The translations under genes were made by a program, and so were the position numbers. This document shows positions 8,343-16,161 of a stretch of DNA of 64,000 nt, piece after piece; position 1 is the first letter of the stretch; the number at the start of each line of letters is the position of its first letter. The notes under the pieces were generated by a model that saw only the letters and a list, made by a program, of their open reading frames with translations, made no database searches and was not told the origin of the DNA. This DNA is from Agromyces subbeticus DSM 16689 (GTDB lineage Bacteria; Actinomycetota; Actinomycetes; Actinomycetales; Microbacteriaceae). The DNA lies in assembly GCF_000421565.1 (NCBI RefSeq), contig NZ_ATXG01000001.1, forward strand, positions 558,001-622,000. Reading direction: 5' to 3'.

Positions 8343-9266
8343 CTAGCCGGCATCGAGGCACGAGGCTGCGACGACGAGGTCCTCCCAGCCCATGCCGACG
8401 CTCTTGAAGACCCGTGGGCGCGTGCGGTCGACGGATGCCTCGCCGCGCACGATGCTCGCGAGCGGCACGAGGTGCGCTTCTCTCGTGCGGCCCTCGGCAA
8501 TCGCGATGATCACGTCGCCCGCCTCGCGGAGCGCCGTGGCCGGGTCTTCGACCACGAGTTGCGAGCGGCCGACGAGCCGGCCGTCGAGCTCGCGCAGGCC
8601 GGGCTCGTGCGATCCGACCGCGATCACGAGCGCATCGTCGTCGACAGCGGCACCGTCGAAGACGGGACTCGCCGCGGTCGTCGCGCACACGACGATTGAG
8701 GCGGTCACGACATCGGCCGCACTGCCGGCGCGAGCGGTGAACCCCTCGTCGCGGAGCCCGCGAGCGAGCGCTTCGGCGCGAACGGCCGACCTGCCGGCGA
8801 TGACGACCTCGTGGAGGTCGCGCACGGCGGCGATCGCGTGCACGTGGCCCCACGCCTGCGGTCCCGAGCCGAAGACGAGCAGGCGCGCCGGCCCATCGGC
8901 CGCGAGGTGGCGCGCGGCCACCGCCGACAGCGCTGGGGTGCGCAACGTCGTGAGCGCCGTCCCGTCGAGCAGCGCACGCGGCGTGAGCGTGGCCGAATCG
9001 AGCACGACGTAGAGCGCCTGGATTCGGGGGAGGCCATGGGCGGGATTGCCCGGTGCGACACTCGCGAGCTTCACGCCCGCGAAACCCGCGACCTCCGACG
9101 GCATGAGCAGCAGCTGGCCGTGCTGCACCGGCACGATCGAACGTGCGGAGTCGGCGGCCGGGTCGTGTCCTTCGGCGAGGGCTCGTTCGAGGGCGTCGAT
9201 CGCGGCGGGGAACCCGACGGCCGAGAAGACGCGCTCGGCGTCGAACCAGGGCAGCGCGCTCGTCAT
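8343..9266 (-). CDS. Ornithine cyclodeaminase / mu-crystallin family reductase
   Basis: NAD(P)-binding enzyme; this family includes ornithine cyclodeaminase and the delta1-pyrroline-2-carboxylate reductases of hydroxyproline and D-amino-acid pathways. The 307 residues include GVKLASVAPGNPAHGLPRIQ, the substrate-side TALRTPA-like TTLRTPALSAVAARHL, and the Rossmann GSGPQAWGHVHA (about residues 125-137). The start ATG 9266 overlaps the TGA of the proline-racemase-family gene (ATGA), so the two are translationally coupled and probably act in sequence on a cyclic imino or amino acid. A delta1-pyrroline-2-carboxylate reductase role is the best guess. Confidence 0.8.
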   Translation of the reverse strand: MTSALPWFDAERVFSAVGFPAAIDALERALAEGHDPAADSARSIVPVQHGQLLLMPSEVAGFAGVKLASVAPGNPAHGLPRIQALYVVLDSATLTPRALLDGTALTTLRTPALSAVAARHLAADGPARLLVFGSGPQAWGHVHAIAAVRDLHEVVIAGRSAVRAEALARGLRDEGFTARAGSAADVVTASIVVCATTAASPVFDGAAVDDDALVIAVGSHEPGLRELDGRLVGRSQLVVEDPATALREAGDVIIAIAEGRTREAHLVPLASIVRGEASVDRTRPRVFKSVGMGWEDLVVAASCLDAG

Positions 9267-10309
9267 CGCAGCACGAAGCCGGCGCCGAGCGCGTCTCGTG
9301 GGTCGAGCACGAAGGTGTGCTCGCCGGTCTGGTACGCCGTGCCGGTGATCTCGGGAATCACATGGCGGGTCGTGTTCGCCGGGCCCGAGGCATCCGCCCG
9401 CTCGAAGCGCGCCGTGAACCGGGTGCCGACGATGGAGTCGTGGGTGAGCGTCTCGCCCTCGGCGAGGGTGCCGTCGGCGGCGAGCAGGGCGACGCGCGCA
9501 CCGGTGCCCGAACCGCACGGCGAACGGTCGACCTCGCCGTCGGCGAACACCGTGACGTTGCGCTGGTGCGGCCCGTCGGCGGTGCGACCGAGGTCATCGA
9601 AGATGATGGTGCCGTAGACGCCCGAGAGGCGTGGGTCGGCCGAGTGCTGTGCGAGCGGCGAATCGTTCAGCGCCCACTTGATGGCGCGGCCGGCCTCGAT
9701 GAGCGCGGGATAGTGATCGGGCGTCACCTCGAGGCCCAGCGCGGCAGCCGGCACCGAGGCGTAGATGGCGCCGCTGAAGCTGAGGTCGACGGCCACCTCG
9801 CGGCCGTCGATCGAGACGGGAACCCCACGCGCGATGACGTGCGACGTGACGTTGCGGAACGTCACCCGCCGAATGCTGCCGCCCTGCTGCTCGACGCTCG
9901 CCGTGACCCTGCCCGACGGCACGTCGATCGTGACGACGGTCGTGCCATCGGGGTCGGCGACGACCCTGCCGGTCTCGACGGCCCACACGCCGAGGGCGAT
10001 CGTGCCGTGACCGCACGCCGTCGAGAAGCCGTCTTTGTGCCAGAAGAGCACCCCGAAGTCGGCGCCGTCGTCGTCGGGCGGCACGATGAAGCCGCCGTAC
10101 ATGTCGGCGTGGCCGCGCGGCTCGAAGCAGAGCAGCCGGCGCAGCGCGTCGAGCCCGTCAGGGTCGTCGTCGCCGATCGCGGAGAGGCGTCGCTCGGCGA
10201 CGGTGGCTCCCGCCGGCACCGGGGCGCCGTCGGCGACGATGCGGAACGGCTCGCCGGCCGTGTGGTAGTCATCGGTGCGGATGCGCCGGGGCGATGGCGT
10301 CGTTGTCAT
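9263..10309 (-). CDS. Proline racemase family protein (probable hydroxyproline 2-epimerase)
   Basis: 348 residues with the family start DDYHTAGEPFRIV. Both active-site cysteines are present: STACGHGTIALG near residue 100 and DRSPCGSGTGARVALLAADG near residue 265. The Cys/Cys pair is the signature of proline racemases and 4-hydroxyproline 2-epimerases; trans-3-hydroxyproline dehydratases of the same fold carry Thr at the second site, so that activity is less likely. The start ATG 10309 has TAGGCT six bases upstream (leaderless pattern). It is coupled to the reductase gene downstream. An oxidase and a deaminase for the full 4-hydroxyproline route are not seen nearby. Confidence 0.85.
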   Translation of the reverse strand: MTTTPSPRRIRTDDYHTAGEPFRIVADGAPVPAGATVAERRLSAIGDDDPDGLDALRRLLCFEPRGHADMYGGFIVPPDDDGADFGVLFWHKDGFSTACGHGTIALGVWAVETGRVVADPDGTTVVTIDVPSGRVTASVEQQGGSIRRVTFRNVTSHVIARGVPVSIDGREVAVDLSFSGAIYASVPAAALGLEVTPDHYPALIEAGRAIKWALNDSPLAQHSADPRLSGVYGTIIFDDLGRTADGPHQRNVTVFADGEVDRSPCGSGTGARVALLAADGTLAEGETLTHDSIVGTRFTARFERADASGPANTTRHVIPEITGTAYQTGEHTFVLDPRDALGAGFVLR

Positions 10310-10402
10310 CGTTCGAGCCTAGCCGGGTGCGTTGGCATTTGGTATGTCACGCATTACAGTGCCCATCAAACGGAAACCGAGTGCGCGCCACTCCCGCACG
10401 AA

Positions 10403-10434
10403 GAAGACGCGACCGGAATCCCGGTCGCGTCTTC
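10403..10434 (-). terminator. Terminator of the aldehyde dehydrogenase gene
   Basis: A perfect 14-bp stem, GAAGACGCGACCGG / CCGGTCGCGTCTTC, with loop AATC, 40 bp beyond the stop at 10475. On the transcribed strand the stem is followed by TTCGTG, a weak T tract. Confidence 0.8.
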
Positions 10435-10474
10435 TCTGGTGCCGTCTCGTGCCGGCGCGAGCGCTGCGCCGCGC

Positions 10475-11839
10475 TCAGCCGATGCGGATCATCTTCTTGT
10501 TGACGAACTCGTCGGCGCCGAAGCGGCCGAGCTCGCGGCCCGAGCCCGATCGCTTCACGCCACCGAAGGGCAGCTCGGCCCCGTCGGCGCCGACCACGTT
10601 CACGAACACCATGCCGGCCTCGATCGAGTCGGCAACGCGCAGCGCCTGCTCGGCGTCGGTCGTGAAGACGTAGGAGCCGAGCCCGAACGGGGTGTCGTTC
10701 GCGAGCTGCACGGCCTCTGCCTCATCGGCCACCTTGAAGACCTGTGCCACCGGGCCGAAGAACTCCTCGTGGAACGCGTCGGAACCGGGCTTCACGTCGG
10801 TGAGCACCGTGCCGGCGTAGAAGTTGCCGTCGGCGGTGCCGCCGGCCACGAGGGTGGCGCCCTGCGCCACGGCGCGCTCGACCTGCTCGGTGAGCGTCGC
10901 GGTCGCCTTCGCCGACGAGAGCGGGCCGAGACCTGTGGTCTCCTTCGTCGGGTCGCCCGTCTCGACGGCCGTGATCGCCGACGTGAACTTCTCGAGGAAG
11001 GGCTGGTAGAGCTCGTCGACGACGATGAAGCGCTTGGCGGCGTTGCAGGCCTGGCCGTTGTTGTCGAGTCGCGCGGCGACGGCCGCCTCGACGGTCGCGT
11101 CGAGGTCGTCGGTCGAGAGCAGGATGAAGGGGTCGCTGCCGCCGAGCTCGAGCACGACCTTCTTGAGGTGGCGGCCCGCGATCTCGGCGATCGCGGCACC
11201 CGCCCGCTCGGAGCCCGTGAGCGAGACACCCTGCACGCGCTTGTCGCCGATGACCGTGGCGATCTGGTCGTGCGAGGCGTAGATGTTGACGTAGGCACCC
11301 TCAGGGAAGCCCGCGTCGCGGAAGATCTGCTCGATCGCGGCGGCCGACTCGGGGCACTGCTCGGCGTGCTTCAAGAGGATCGTGTTGCCGATCACGAGGT
11401 TCGGGCCGGCGAAGCGGGCGACCTGGTAGTACGGGAAGTTCCACGGCATGATGCCGAGCAGCACGCCCAGCGAGCCGCGGCGGATGAGTGCCGAACCCTC
11501 GCCGGCGAGCAGCTCGATCGGCTCGTCTTTCAGCAGCGACTCGGCGTGGTCGGCGTAGTACGCGTAGATGTCGGCGCTGAAGTCGACCTCGCCGTAGGCC
11601 TGCTCGATGGGCTTGCCCATCTCGCGCACGATGATCGAGGCGAGCTCGTCGCGGCGCTCGGTGTGCAGCTCGGCCACCCGACGGATGAGGGCGGCGCGGT
11701 CGGCGACGGAGGTCGAACGCGACCACGTGCGGTGCGTCTCGTCGGCCGAGGCGATGGCTGCCTCGAGCTCGGCGTCGGTGATCGTCGGATACGTCTTGAC
11801 GGTCTCACCGGTTGCAGGATTGATCACGGCATAGCTCAT
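10475..11839 (-). CDS. NAD(P)-dependent aldehyde dehydrogenase (succinate-semialdehyde dehydrogenase-like)
   Basis: Oxidises an aldehyde to the acid, probably a semialdehyde from amino-acid breakdown. The 454 residues show GIMPWNFPYYQVARFAGP, the Rossmann-type VSLTGSERAGAAIAE, the catalytic Glu in VVLELGGSDPF and the catalytic Cys in NNGQACNAAKRFIV. I start at ATG 11839 (MSYAVINPATGE), which has AAGGAG upstream; the frame extends further 5' but without a ribosome site. The family branch (short, NPATGE start) is that of the Sad/GabD2-type succinate-semialdehyde enzymes. An operator-like site lies 72-88 bp upstream. Confidence 0.88.
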   Translation of the reverse strand: MSYAVINPATGETVKTYPTITDAELEAAIASADETHRTWSRSTSVADRAALIRRVAELHTERRDELASIIVREMGKPIEQAYGEVDFSADIYAYYADHAESLLKDEPIELLAGEGSALIRRGSLGVLLGIMPWNFPYYQVARFAGPNLVIGNTILLKHAEQCPESAAAIEQIFRDAGFPEGAYVNIYASHDQIATVIGDKRVQGVSLTGSERAGAAIAEIAGRHLKKVVLELGGSDPFILLSTDDLDATVEAAVAARLDNNGQACNAAKRFIVVDELYQPFLEKFTSAITAVETGDPTKETTGLGPLSSAKATATLTEQVERAVAQGATLVAGGTADGNFYAGTVLTDVKPGSDAFHEEFFGPVAQVFKVADEAEAVQLANDTPFGLGSYVFTTDAEQALRVADSIEAGMVFVNVVGADGAELPFGGVKRSGSGRELGRFGADEFVNKKMIRIG

Positions 11840-11910
11840 GGGGTTCTCCTTCTCGGGGTGCACACGCGCCAGAGCCTCGTCTGCCGCGGTGCATACGCTC
11901 ACGTCAAAGA

Positions 11911-11927
11911 TATAACAACGGATGATT
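11911..11927 (-). promoter_or_regulatory. Candidate GntR operator upstream of the aldehyde dehydrogenase
   Basis: TATA-ACAA-CGGATGATT, an exact match in pattern and spacing to 7895-7911. It sits between the stop of the Cache-domain gene and the dehydrogenase start, where the promoter must be. Confidence 0.45.
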
Positions 11928-12676
11928 CATTTCGACCCGGATGCCGCAGGCTCGACCAATACCCGGAACGGGGTGCCCGGGCAGGCTTCCGTCTCGGCCG
12001 CCGAATCCGCGAGCTGCCCCACCTGCAGTGCGGGATCGGTCGACAGCACCACGCGGCCCGCCTCGTTGACGAGCGCGAGCGGCTTGGGCACCTCGAGGAA
12101 CGCGGCGAGCAGTTCGTGCTCGAGTCGGCGCACCGAGATGTCGGCGCCGACGACGCCGACCATGCCGCTGCCCCCGTTGCCGCTGCCGTCGGCTGCAGCG
12201 GCGTGCACCGGCATCGTCAGCGTCAGGATGTAGTCGCACGTGCACAGGTGGTCGACGTACGGCCCGGTCACGTGCGCGTGCCGGGTCGAGGCGGGGATCG
12301 AGTACCACTCGAGGGCGCGGAAGTCGCGCAGGTATTCGGTGTAGCCCCTCGTCGAGAGGTCGAGTCGCGTCGGCTCGGTCGTCGAGCCGAGCACGGGGTT
12401 GGCCTCGAGCGGGCCGAGCCACCAGGCGAAGTGCACATCGCGACCCCGCACGATCGCGCCGTCGGCGATGAAGCCGGCGCCGACGAGCAGCGGGTCGGGC
12501 TCGGTGAGGCGCGGCAGCACGAGCTCGGAGACGACCGCATCGAGCTCGGCGGGGCGCACCTCGGGCGACGCGTCGATGACGGCTTCGATGGGATGCCGCC
12601 ACTCCGCCAGCAGGTCGAACACTCCGGCGAAGACCTCGCCGACGCCGACGGCGACCTCAGGCGCTGATCGGCTCAT
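11927..12676 (-). CDS. Cache-domain (PDC sensor-like) protein
   Basis: 249 residues. The C-terminal two thirds resemble a Cache/PDC sensor fold: ECWWLGP-like FAWWLGPLE, LEWYSIPASTRHAHVTGPYVDHLCTCDYILTLTMPV, and the fold-typical GVVGADISVRRLEHELLAAF. Such domains usually bind small organic ligands outside the cell, but I see no signal peptide, membrane helix or output domain, so this is a free-standing ligand-binding protein. It overlaps the 3' end of the GntR gene by 20 bp and is cotranscribed with it. It may feed ligand information to the regulator; that is inference. Confidence 0.7.
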   Translation of the reverse strand: MSRSAPEVAVGVGEVFAGVFDLLAEWRHPIEAVIDASPEVRPAELDAVVSELVLPRLTEPDPLLVGAGFIADGAIVRGRDVHFAWWLGPLEANPVLGSTTEPTRLDLSTRGYTEYLRDFRALEWYSIPASTRHAHVTGPYVDHLCTCDYILTLTMPVHAAAADGSGNGGSGMVGVVGADISVRRLEHELLAAFLEVPKPLALVNEAGRVVLSTDPALQVGQLADSAAETEACPGTPFRVLVEPAASGSK

Positions 12677-13427
12677 CGAGACCGCCTCCCCGTTCGATGC
12701 GGGCTTTCGCGGCGAGCAGGAGCTCCGAGAGCCCGCGCACGAGATCGCCGGCCGCCTCGCGCGCCCGCGCCGGGCGGTTGCCCGCGACGGCCCGCATGAT
12801 CGCGTGGTCGTGCGCTGCGGCATCCGTGCGGGCCTGCTCGTCGTCGAGGCCGAGCAGCAGCAACGGCCCGAATTCGGCTTGCAGGCGGATCTGCTCGCGA
12901 ACGAGCCGCGCCGACTGACTGAGCACGGCGAGTTCGAGGAAGAAGCCGCCCTGATTGGTGCGAGCGGATGCTGCGCTGCCGAAGTCCGCCGCGTCGAGCC
13001 ACGCCGTGAGGCGCTCGGCGTCGCCGGCCGAGGCTCGTTCGGAAGCCCGTTCGGCGACCCCGGCGAGGATCGCCCCGAAGTACACCGACATGTCGCTGAG
13101 CTCGACCATCGCGAGCCCGCGCAGTCGGGTCGTGATGAGGGAGCGGTGATCGGCGTCGTCAGCCACGACGAAACTGCCGCCGTCGCGACCGCGACGGGTC
13201 TCGACGAGGCCCGCCTCGCGCAGGATGCCGAGCCCCTCGCGCACGGTGATGAGCGCGACGCCGAAGCGGCGAGCGAGATCGGGCTCGCTCGGCAAGCGCT
13301 CGCCCGCGCCGAGCACACCGAGGATGATGCCGTCGGTCAGGCGCTGGGCGACCTGCTCGGCGCGGCCGGCGTCGGCGAGCTGGGCGAACACGGCCTCGCG
13401 CGCGCCCGGTCCGACCCTCGACTCCAT
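12657..13427 (-). CDS. GntR/FadR-type transcriptional regulator (FCD domain)
   Basis: 256 residues. The N-terminal winged helix is standard GntR: ILGVLGAGERLPSEPDLARRFGVALITVREGLGILREAGLVETRRGRDGG (about residues 34-83, described here in parts). The C-terminal helical FCD domain contains histidine-bearing helices (HDHAIMRAVAGNRPARA). It is divergent from the CoA-transferase gene with a 112-bp shared spacer. The start ATG 13427 has TAGCCT six bases upstream (leaderless pattern). It is likely to control the surrounding catabolic genes, since the three promoters carrying a common GGATGA-type site surround it. Confidence 0.9.
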   Translation of the reverse strand: MESRVGPGAREAVFAQLADAGRAEQVAQRLTDGIILGVLGAGERLPSEPDLARRFGVALITVREGLGILREAGLVETRRGRDGGSFVVADDADHRSLITTRLRGLAMVELSDMSVYFGAILAGVAERASERASAGDAERLTAWLDAADFGSAASARTNQGGFFLELAVLSQSARLVREQIRLQAEFGPLLLLGLDDEQARTDAAAHDHAIMRAVAGNRPARAREAAGDLVRGLSELLLAAKARIERGGGLDEPISA

Positions 13428-13480
13428 GCGTTCAGGCTAGCCGAGCGATTCGGGCGCGGGTGGCGGCGCGCGCAGAAATC

Positions 13481-13498
13481 ATTCAAGATAGGATGAAT
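13481..13498 (+). promoter_or_regulatory. Operator-like inverted repeat between GntR and CoA-transferase genes
   Basis: ATTCA-AGATAGGA-TGAAT, a perfect 5-bp inverted repeat. Aligned as TCAA-GATA-GGATGAATT it is close to the two TATA-N4-CGGATGATT sites. It is 42 bp upstream of the CoA-transferase start and 54 bp upstream of the GntR start. Confidence 0.45.
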
Positions 13499-13539
13499 TG
13501 AAGCGGCGTGCTGGCCGCCGACATGCGAAGGCGGATGGG

Positions 13540-14832
13540 ATGCACGAGCGACGCACCGGCGACGAGACCGTGCTGCCTGCAGGGGCGCCTGCCGGCGTGC
13601 TCGCCGGCGTGCGGGTCGCCGACTTCTCGCGCGTGCTCGCAGGGCCGTACGCCACGATGATGCTCGCCGACTTCGGCGCCGACGTCGTGAAGATCGAGTC
13701 GCCCGGCGGCGACGACACCCGCCACTGGCGCCCGCCCGTCGACGCGAGCGGCCAGGCCACCTACTTCGGCAGCGTCAACCGCAACAAGCGATCGGTCGCC
13801 CTCGACCTCACGGATGAGTCGGGGCTCGCCGAGGCGCGGCGGCTCGCGGCATCCGCCGATGTGGTGATCGAGAACTTCCGGCCCGGCGTCATGCAGCGCT
13901 TCGGGCTCTCGTACGACGACGTGTCGGCGACCAATCCCGGCGTCGTCTACTGCTCGATCACAGGCTTCGGCACAGGAGAGGGCGCCGCGCTCGCCGGCTA
14001 CGACCTGCTCGTGCAGGCTGTCGGCGGGCTCATGTCGATCACGGGCGCTGCCGACGGCGAACCCGCGAAGGCCGGAGTCGCGCTCGTCGACGTGCTCACC
14101 GGGCAGAACGCGGTCGCCGGCATCCTGCTCGCCCTGCGCGAGCGCGACCGCACCGGCCGCGGCCAGCTCGTCGAGGTCAACCTCATGCAGAGCCTGCTCT
14201 CGGCGTTGACGAACCAGGCGGCATCGACCCTCGCGACGGGCGTGCCGCCGCAGCGCCTCGGCAACGCGCACCCGAGCATCGCTCCCTACGCCGTGTTCCG
14301 CGCCGCCGATCGCGAGCTCGTGATCGCGGTCGGCAACGACAAGCAGTTCCGGGCGCTCGCCGAGGTGCTCGACGCTCCGCGCCGGTCGAGTAGCGAGCGA
14401 AGCGAGCGTATCGAGACCAAGCCGGGTCTCGATACGGCCCTGGCGGGCCTACTCGACCAGCGATTGCCGGCGCTGGCCGACGACCCGCGGTTCGCGAGCA
14501 ACGTCGAGCGGGTCGCGCATCGCGCCGAGCTCACGGTGCTCATCGAGGAGCGGCTCGCTGCGGCATCCGCTGCGCAGTGGATCCAGGCCCTCAGCGTCGC
14601 CGGCGTGCCCGCGGGGCTCGTGAACGACGTCGGCGAGGCGATCGCGTTCGGCGAGACGCTCGGCCTCGAGCCCGTCGCCGAGATCGCGTCGGGTGCCCGC
14701 ACGAGCCGCACCGTCGCGAACCCGATCGGCCTCTCGCAGAGCCCTGCCGTTTACCGCACTCCGCCGCCTTCGCTCGACGAGCACGCCGGCGCCGACTGGC
14801 ATCCGACCCCCTCGAAAGGAACGCACCCGTGA
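13540..14832 (+). CDS. Class III (CaiB/BaiF) CoA-transferase with an in-frame repeat insertion
   Basis: Moves CoA between acyl-CoAs and free acids through an aspartyl-CoA intermediate. N-terminal GVRVADFSRVLAGPYATMMLADFGADVVKIE and the catalytic Asp in VALVDVLTGQ (Asp184) are present. Paired with the glutaryl-CoA dehydrogenase (GTGA overlap), it resembles the succinyl-CoA:glutarate CoA-transferase module. Residues about 282-306 are encoded by a copy of the GGTCGAGTAG repeat (14384-14458, 75 bp, 25 codons, no stop), placed between ALAEVLDAP and LPALADDPRF, where homologs normally run straight on. ATG 13540 has GAAGG upstream. Probably still functional because the insertion is at a loop, but this is unproven. 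Confidence 0.85.
   Translation: MHERRTGDETVLPAGAPAGVLAGVRVADFSRVLAGPYATMMLADFGADVVKIESPGGDDTRHWRPPVDASGQATYFGSVNRNKRSVALDLTDESGLAEARRLAASADVVIENFRPGVMQRFGLSYDDVSATNPGVVYCSITGFGTGEGAALAGYDLLVQAVGGLMSITGAADGEPAKAGVALVDVLTGQNAVAGILLALRERDRTGRGQLVEVNLMQSLLSALTNQAASTLATGVPPQRLGNAHPSIAPYAVFRAADRELVIAVGNDKQFRALAEVLDAPRRSSSERSERIETKPGLDTALAGLLDQRLPALADDPRFASNVERVAHRAELTVLIEERLAAASAAQWIQALSVAGVPAGLVNDVGEAIAFGETLGLEPVAEIASGARTSRTVANPIGLSQSPAVYRTPPPSLDEHAGADWHPTPSKGTHP
14384..14458. repeat. GGTCGAGTAG inverted repeat, copy inside the CoA-transferase gene
   Basis: 75 bp, from GGTCGAGTAG to CTACTCGACC, with the inner arms GTATCGAGACC and GGTCTCGATAC. It is the only copy in a coding region. The length is a multiple of three and the TAG at its edge is out of frame, so the gene reads through. 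Confidence 0.93.
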
Positions 14833-16025
14833 CCTCAGCCCCCTCGATCGACGCCGTGTTCGACCTCGACGCCCTGCTCAGCGCCGAGGAGCGCGACTGG
14901 CAGCTGAAGGCGCGCGCGTTCGCGCAGGAGCGAATCCTGCCGGTCATCGAAGACGACTTCGAGGCCAAGCACTTCCGCCGCGAGTTCGTGAAGGAGCTCG
15001 GCGATGCCGGCTTCCTCGGCATGCACCTGCAGGGCTACGGATGCGCCGGAGCGGGCGCCGTCTCATACGGCCTCGTGTGCCTCGAGCTCGAGGCGGCCGA
15101 CAGCGGCTGGCGCACCTTCGTGTCGGTGCAGGGCTCGCTCGCGATGAGCGCGATCCACAAGTACGGCTCCGAGGAGCAGAAGCAGCGCTGGCTTCCCGGC
15201 ATGGCCGCGGGTGACCTCGTCGGCTGCTTCGCGCTCACCGAACCGCAGGGCGGCTCCGACCCAGCCGGGATGACGACGACCGCGCGCCGTGACGGCGACG
15301 GCTGGGTGCTCGACGGTGCGAAGCGCTGGATCGGCCTCGCATCGGTCGCCGACGTCGCCGTGGTGTGGGCGAAGGTCGACGACGCCGAGTTCGGCGGTGG
15401 CGACGGGCGGCCCACGGTGCGCGGCTTCCTCGTGCCGACCGCGACGCCCGGCTTCACGGCGACGCCGATCGACGGCAAGCTCTCGATGCGCGCCTCGGTG
15501 CAGTGCGACATCGAACTCGACGGCGTTCGCGTCGGTGACGACGCGCTGCTGCCCGGAGCGAAGGGTCTCTCGGGTCCGTTCGGCTGCCTGAACGAAGCGC
15601 GCTACGGCATCGTCTGGGGCGCGATGGGCGCCGCGCGTTCGTGCCTCGAGGCGGCGATATCGCGCTCGACGTCGCGCGAGGTGTTCGGCAAGCCGATCGG
15701 CGCGAACCAGCTCATCCAGGCGAAGCTCGCCGACATGTTCCTCGAGGTCGAGAAGGGCGTGCTGCTCGCCCTGCACCTCGGCCGGCTCAAAGAGCGCGGT
15801 GCGCTCACGCCCGCGCAGATCAGCGTCGGCAAGCTCAACAGCGTGCGCGAGGCGCTGCACATCGCGCACGAGGCGCGCGCCATTCTCGCGGGCGACGGCA
15901 TCACGAACGCGTGGCCGGTCATGCGGCATGCCGCGAACCTCGAGTCGGTGCGCACCTACGAGGGCACCGACGAGATCCACCAGCTGATCCTCGGGCGCGA
16001 GCTCACCGGGCTCAACGCGTTCTGA
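14829..16025 (+). CDS. gcdH: Glutaryl-CoA dehydrogenase-like acyl-CoA dehydrogenase
   Basis: FAD enzyme; glutaryl-CoA dehydrogenase oxidatively decarboxylates glutaryl-CoA to crotonyl-CoA. The 398 residues include GCFALTEPQGGSDPAGM, the GAARSCLEAAI/STSREVFGKPIGANQLIQAKLADM block and the catalytic Glu in RTYEGTDEIHQLI (Glu378); the last is shared by the GcdH branch. The start GTG 14829 overlaps the CoA-transferase stop (GTGA), so the two are translated together. Together they could turn glutarate into crotonyl-CoA, as in lysine or 5-aminovalerate breakdown. Confidence 0.88.
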   Translation: MTSAPSIDAVFDLDALLSAEERDWQLKARAFAQERILPVIEDDFEAKHFRREFVKELGDAGFLGMHLQGYGCAGAGAVSYGLVCLELEAADSGWRTFVSVQGSLAMSAIHKYGSEEQKQRWLPGMAAGDLVGCFALTEPQGGSDPAGMTTTARRDGDGWVLDGAKRWIGLASVADVAVVWAKVDDAEFGGGDGRPTVRGFLVPTATPGFTATPIDGKLSMRASVQCDIELDGVRVGDDALLPGAKGLSGPFGCLNEARYGIVWGAMGAARSCLEAAISRSTSREVFGKPIGANQLIQAKLADMFLEVEKGVLLALHLGRLKERGALTPAQISVGKLNSVREALHIAHEARAILAGDGITNAWPVMRHAANLESVRTYEGTDEIHQLILGRELTGLNAF

Positions 16026-16059
16026 GGCACTCCCACGACCGAATCCGCTCGCTCGCACG

Positions 16060-16117
16060 TCGAGTGGGCGAACCTGGCGATTCGGCGGGCGAACGGCAAC
16101 CAAGATCGCCCACTCGA
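16060..16117. repeat. Second-type palindromic repeat (gcdH - aldehyde dehydrogenase)
   Basis: Twelve-base arms TCGAGTGGGCGA (16060-16071) and TCGCCCACTCGA (16106-16117) around a 34-base loop. The design resembles the element at 47269-47323 (outer arms GAGTGGACGCGT/ACGCGTCCACTC) and differs from the GGTCGAGTAG family. Confidence 0.75.
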
Positions 16118-16161
16118 GGACAGGCGCATGATGGACGGCAGCAGAAGCGGAAGGTACCGAG

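Noticed and set aside
10310-10402. A strong GntR site upstream of the racemase-family gene
   Set aside because: The region has TGT...ACA-like pieces and CAAACGGAA but not the TATA-N4-CGGATGATT pattern, so it was left out of the proposed regulon.
9143-12667. 1174-codon open frame on the + strand
   Set aside because: It is the antisense of four real genes (reductase, epimerase, aldehyde dehydrogenase, Cache protein), with no domain and no ribosome site.
14384-14458. Frameshift or pseudogene in the CoA-transferase
   Set aside because: The repeat is 75 bp, in frame and without a stop, and conserved residues resume on the other side, so the gene is intact.
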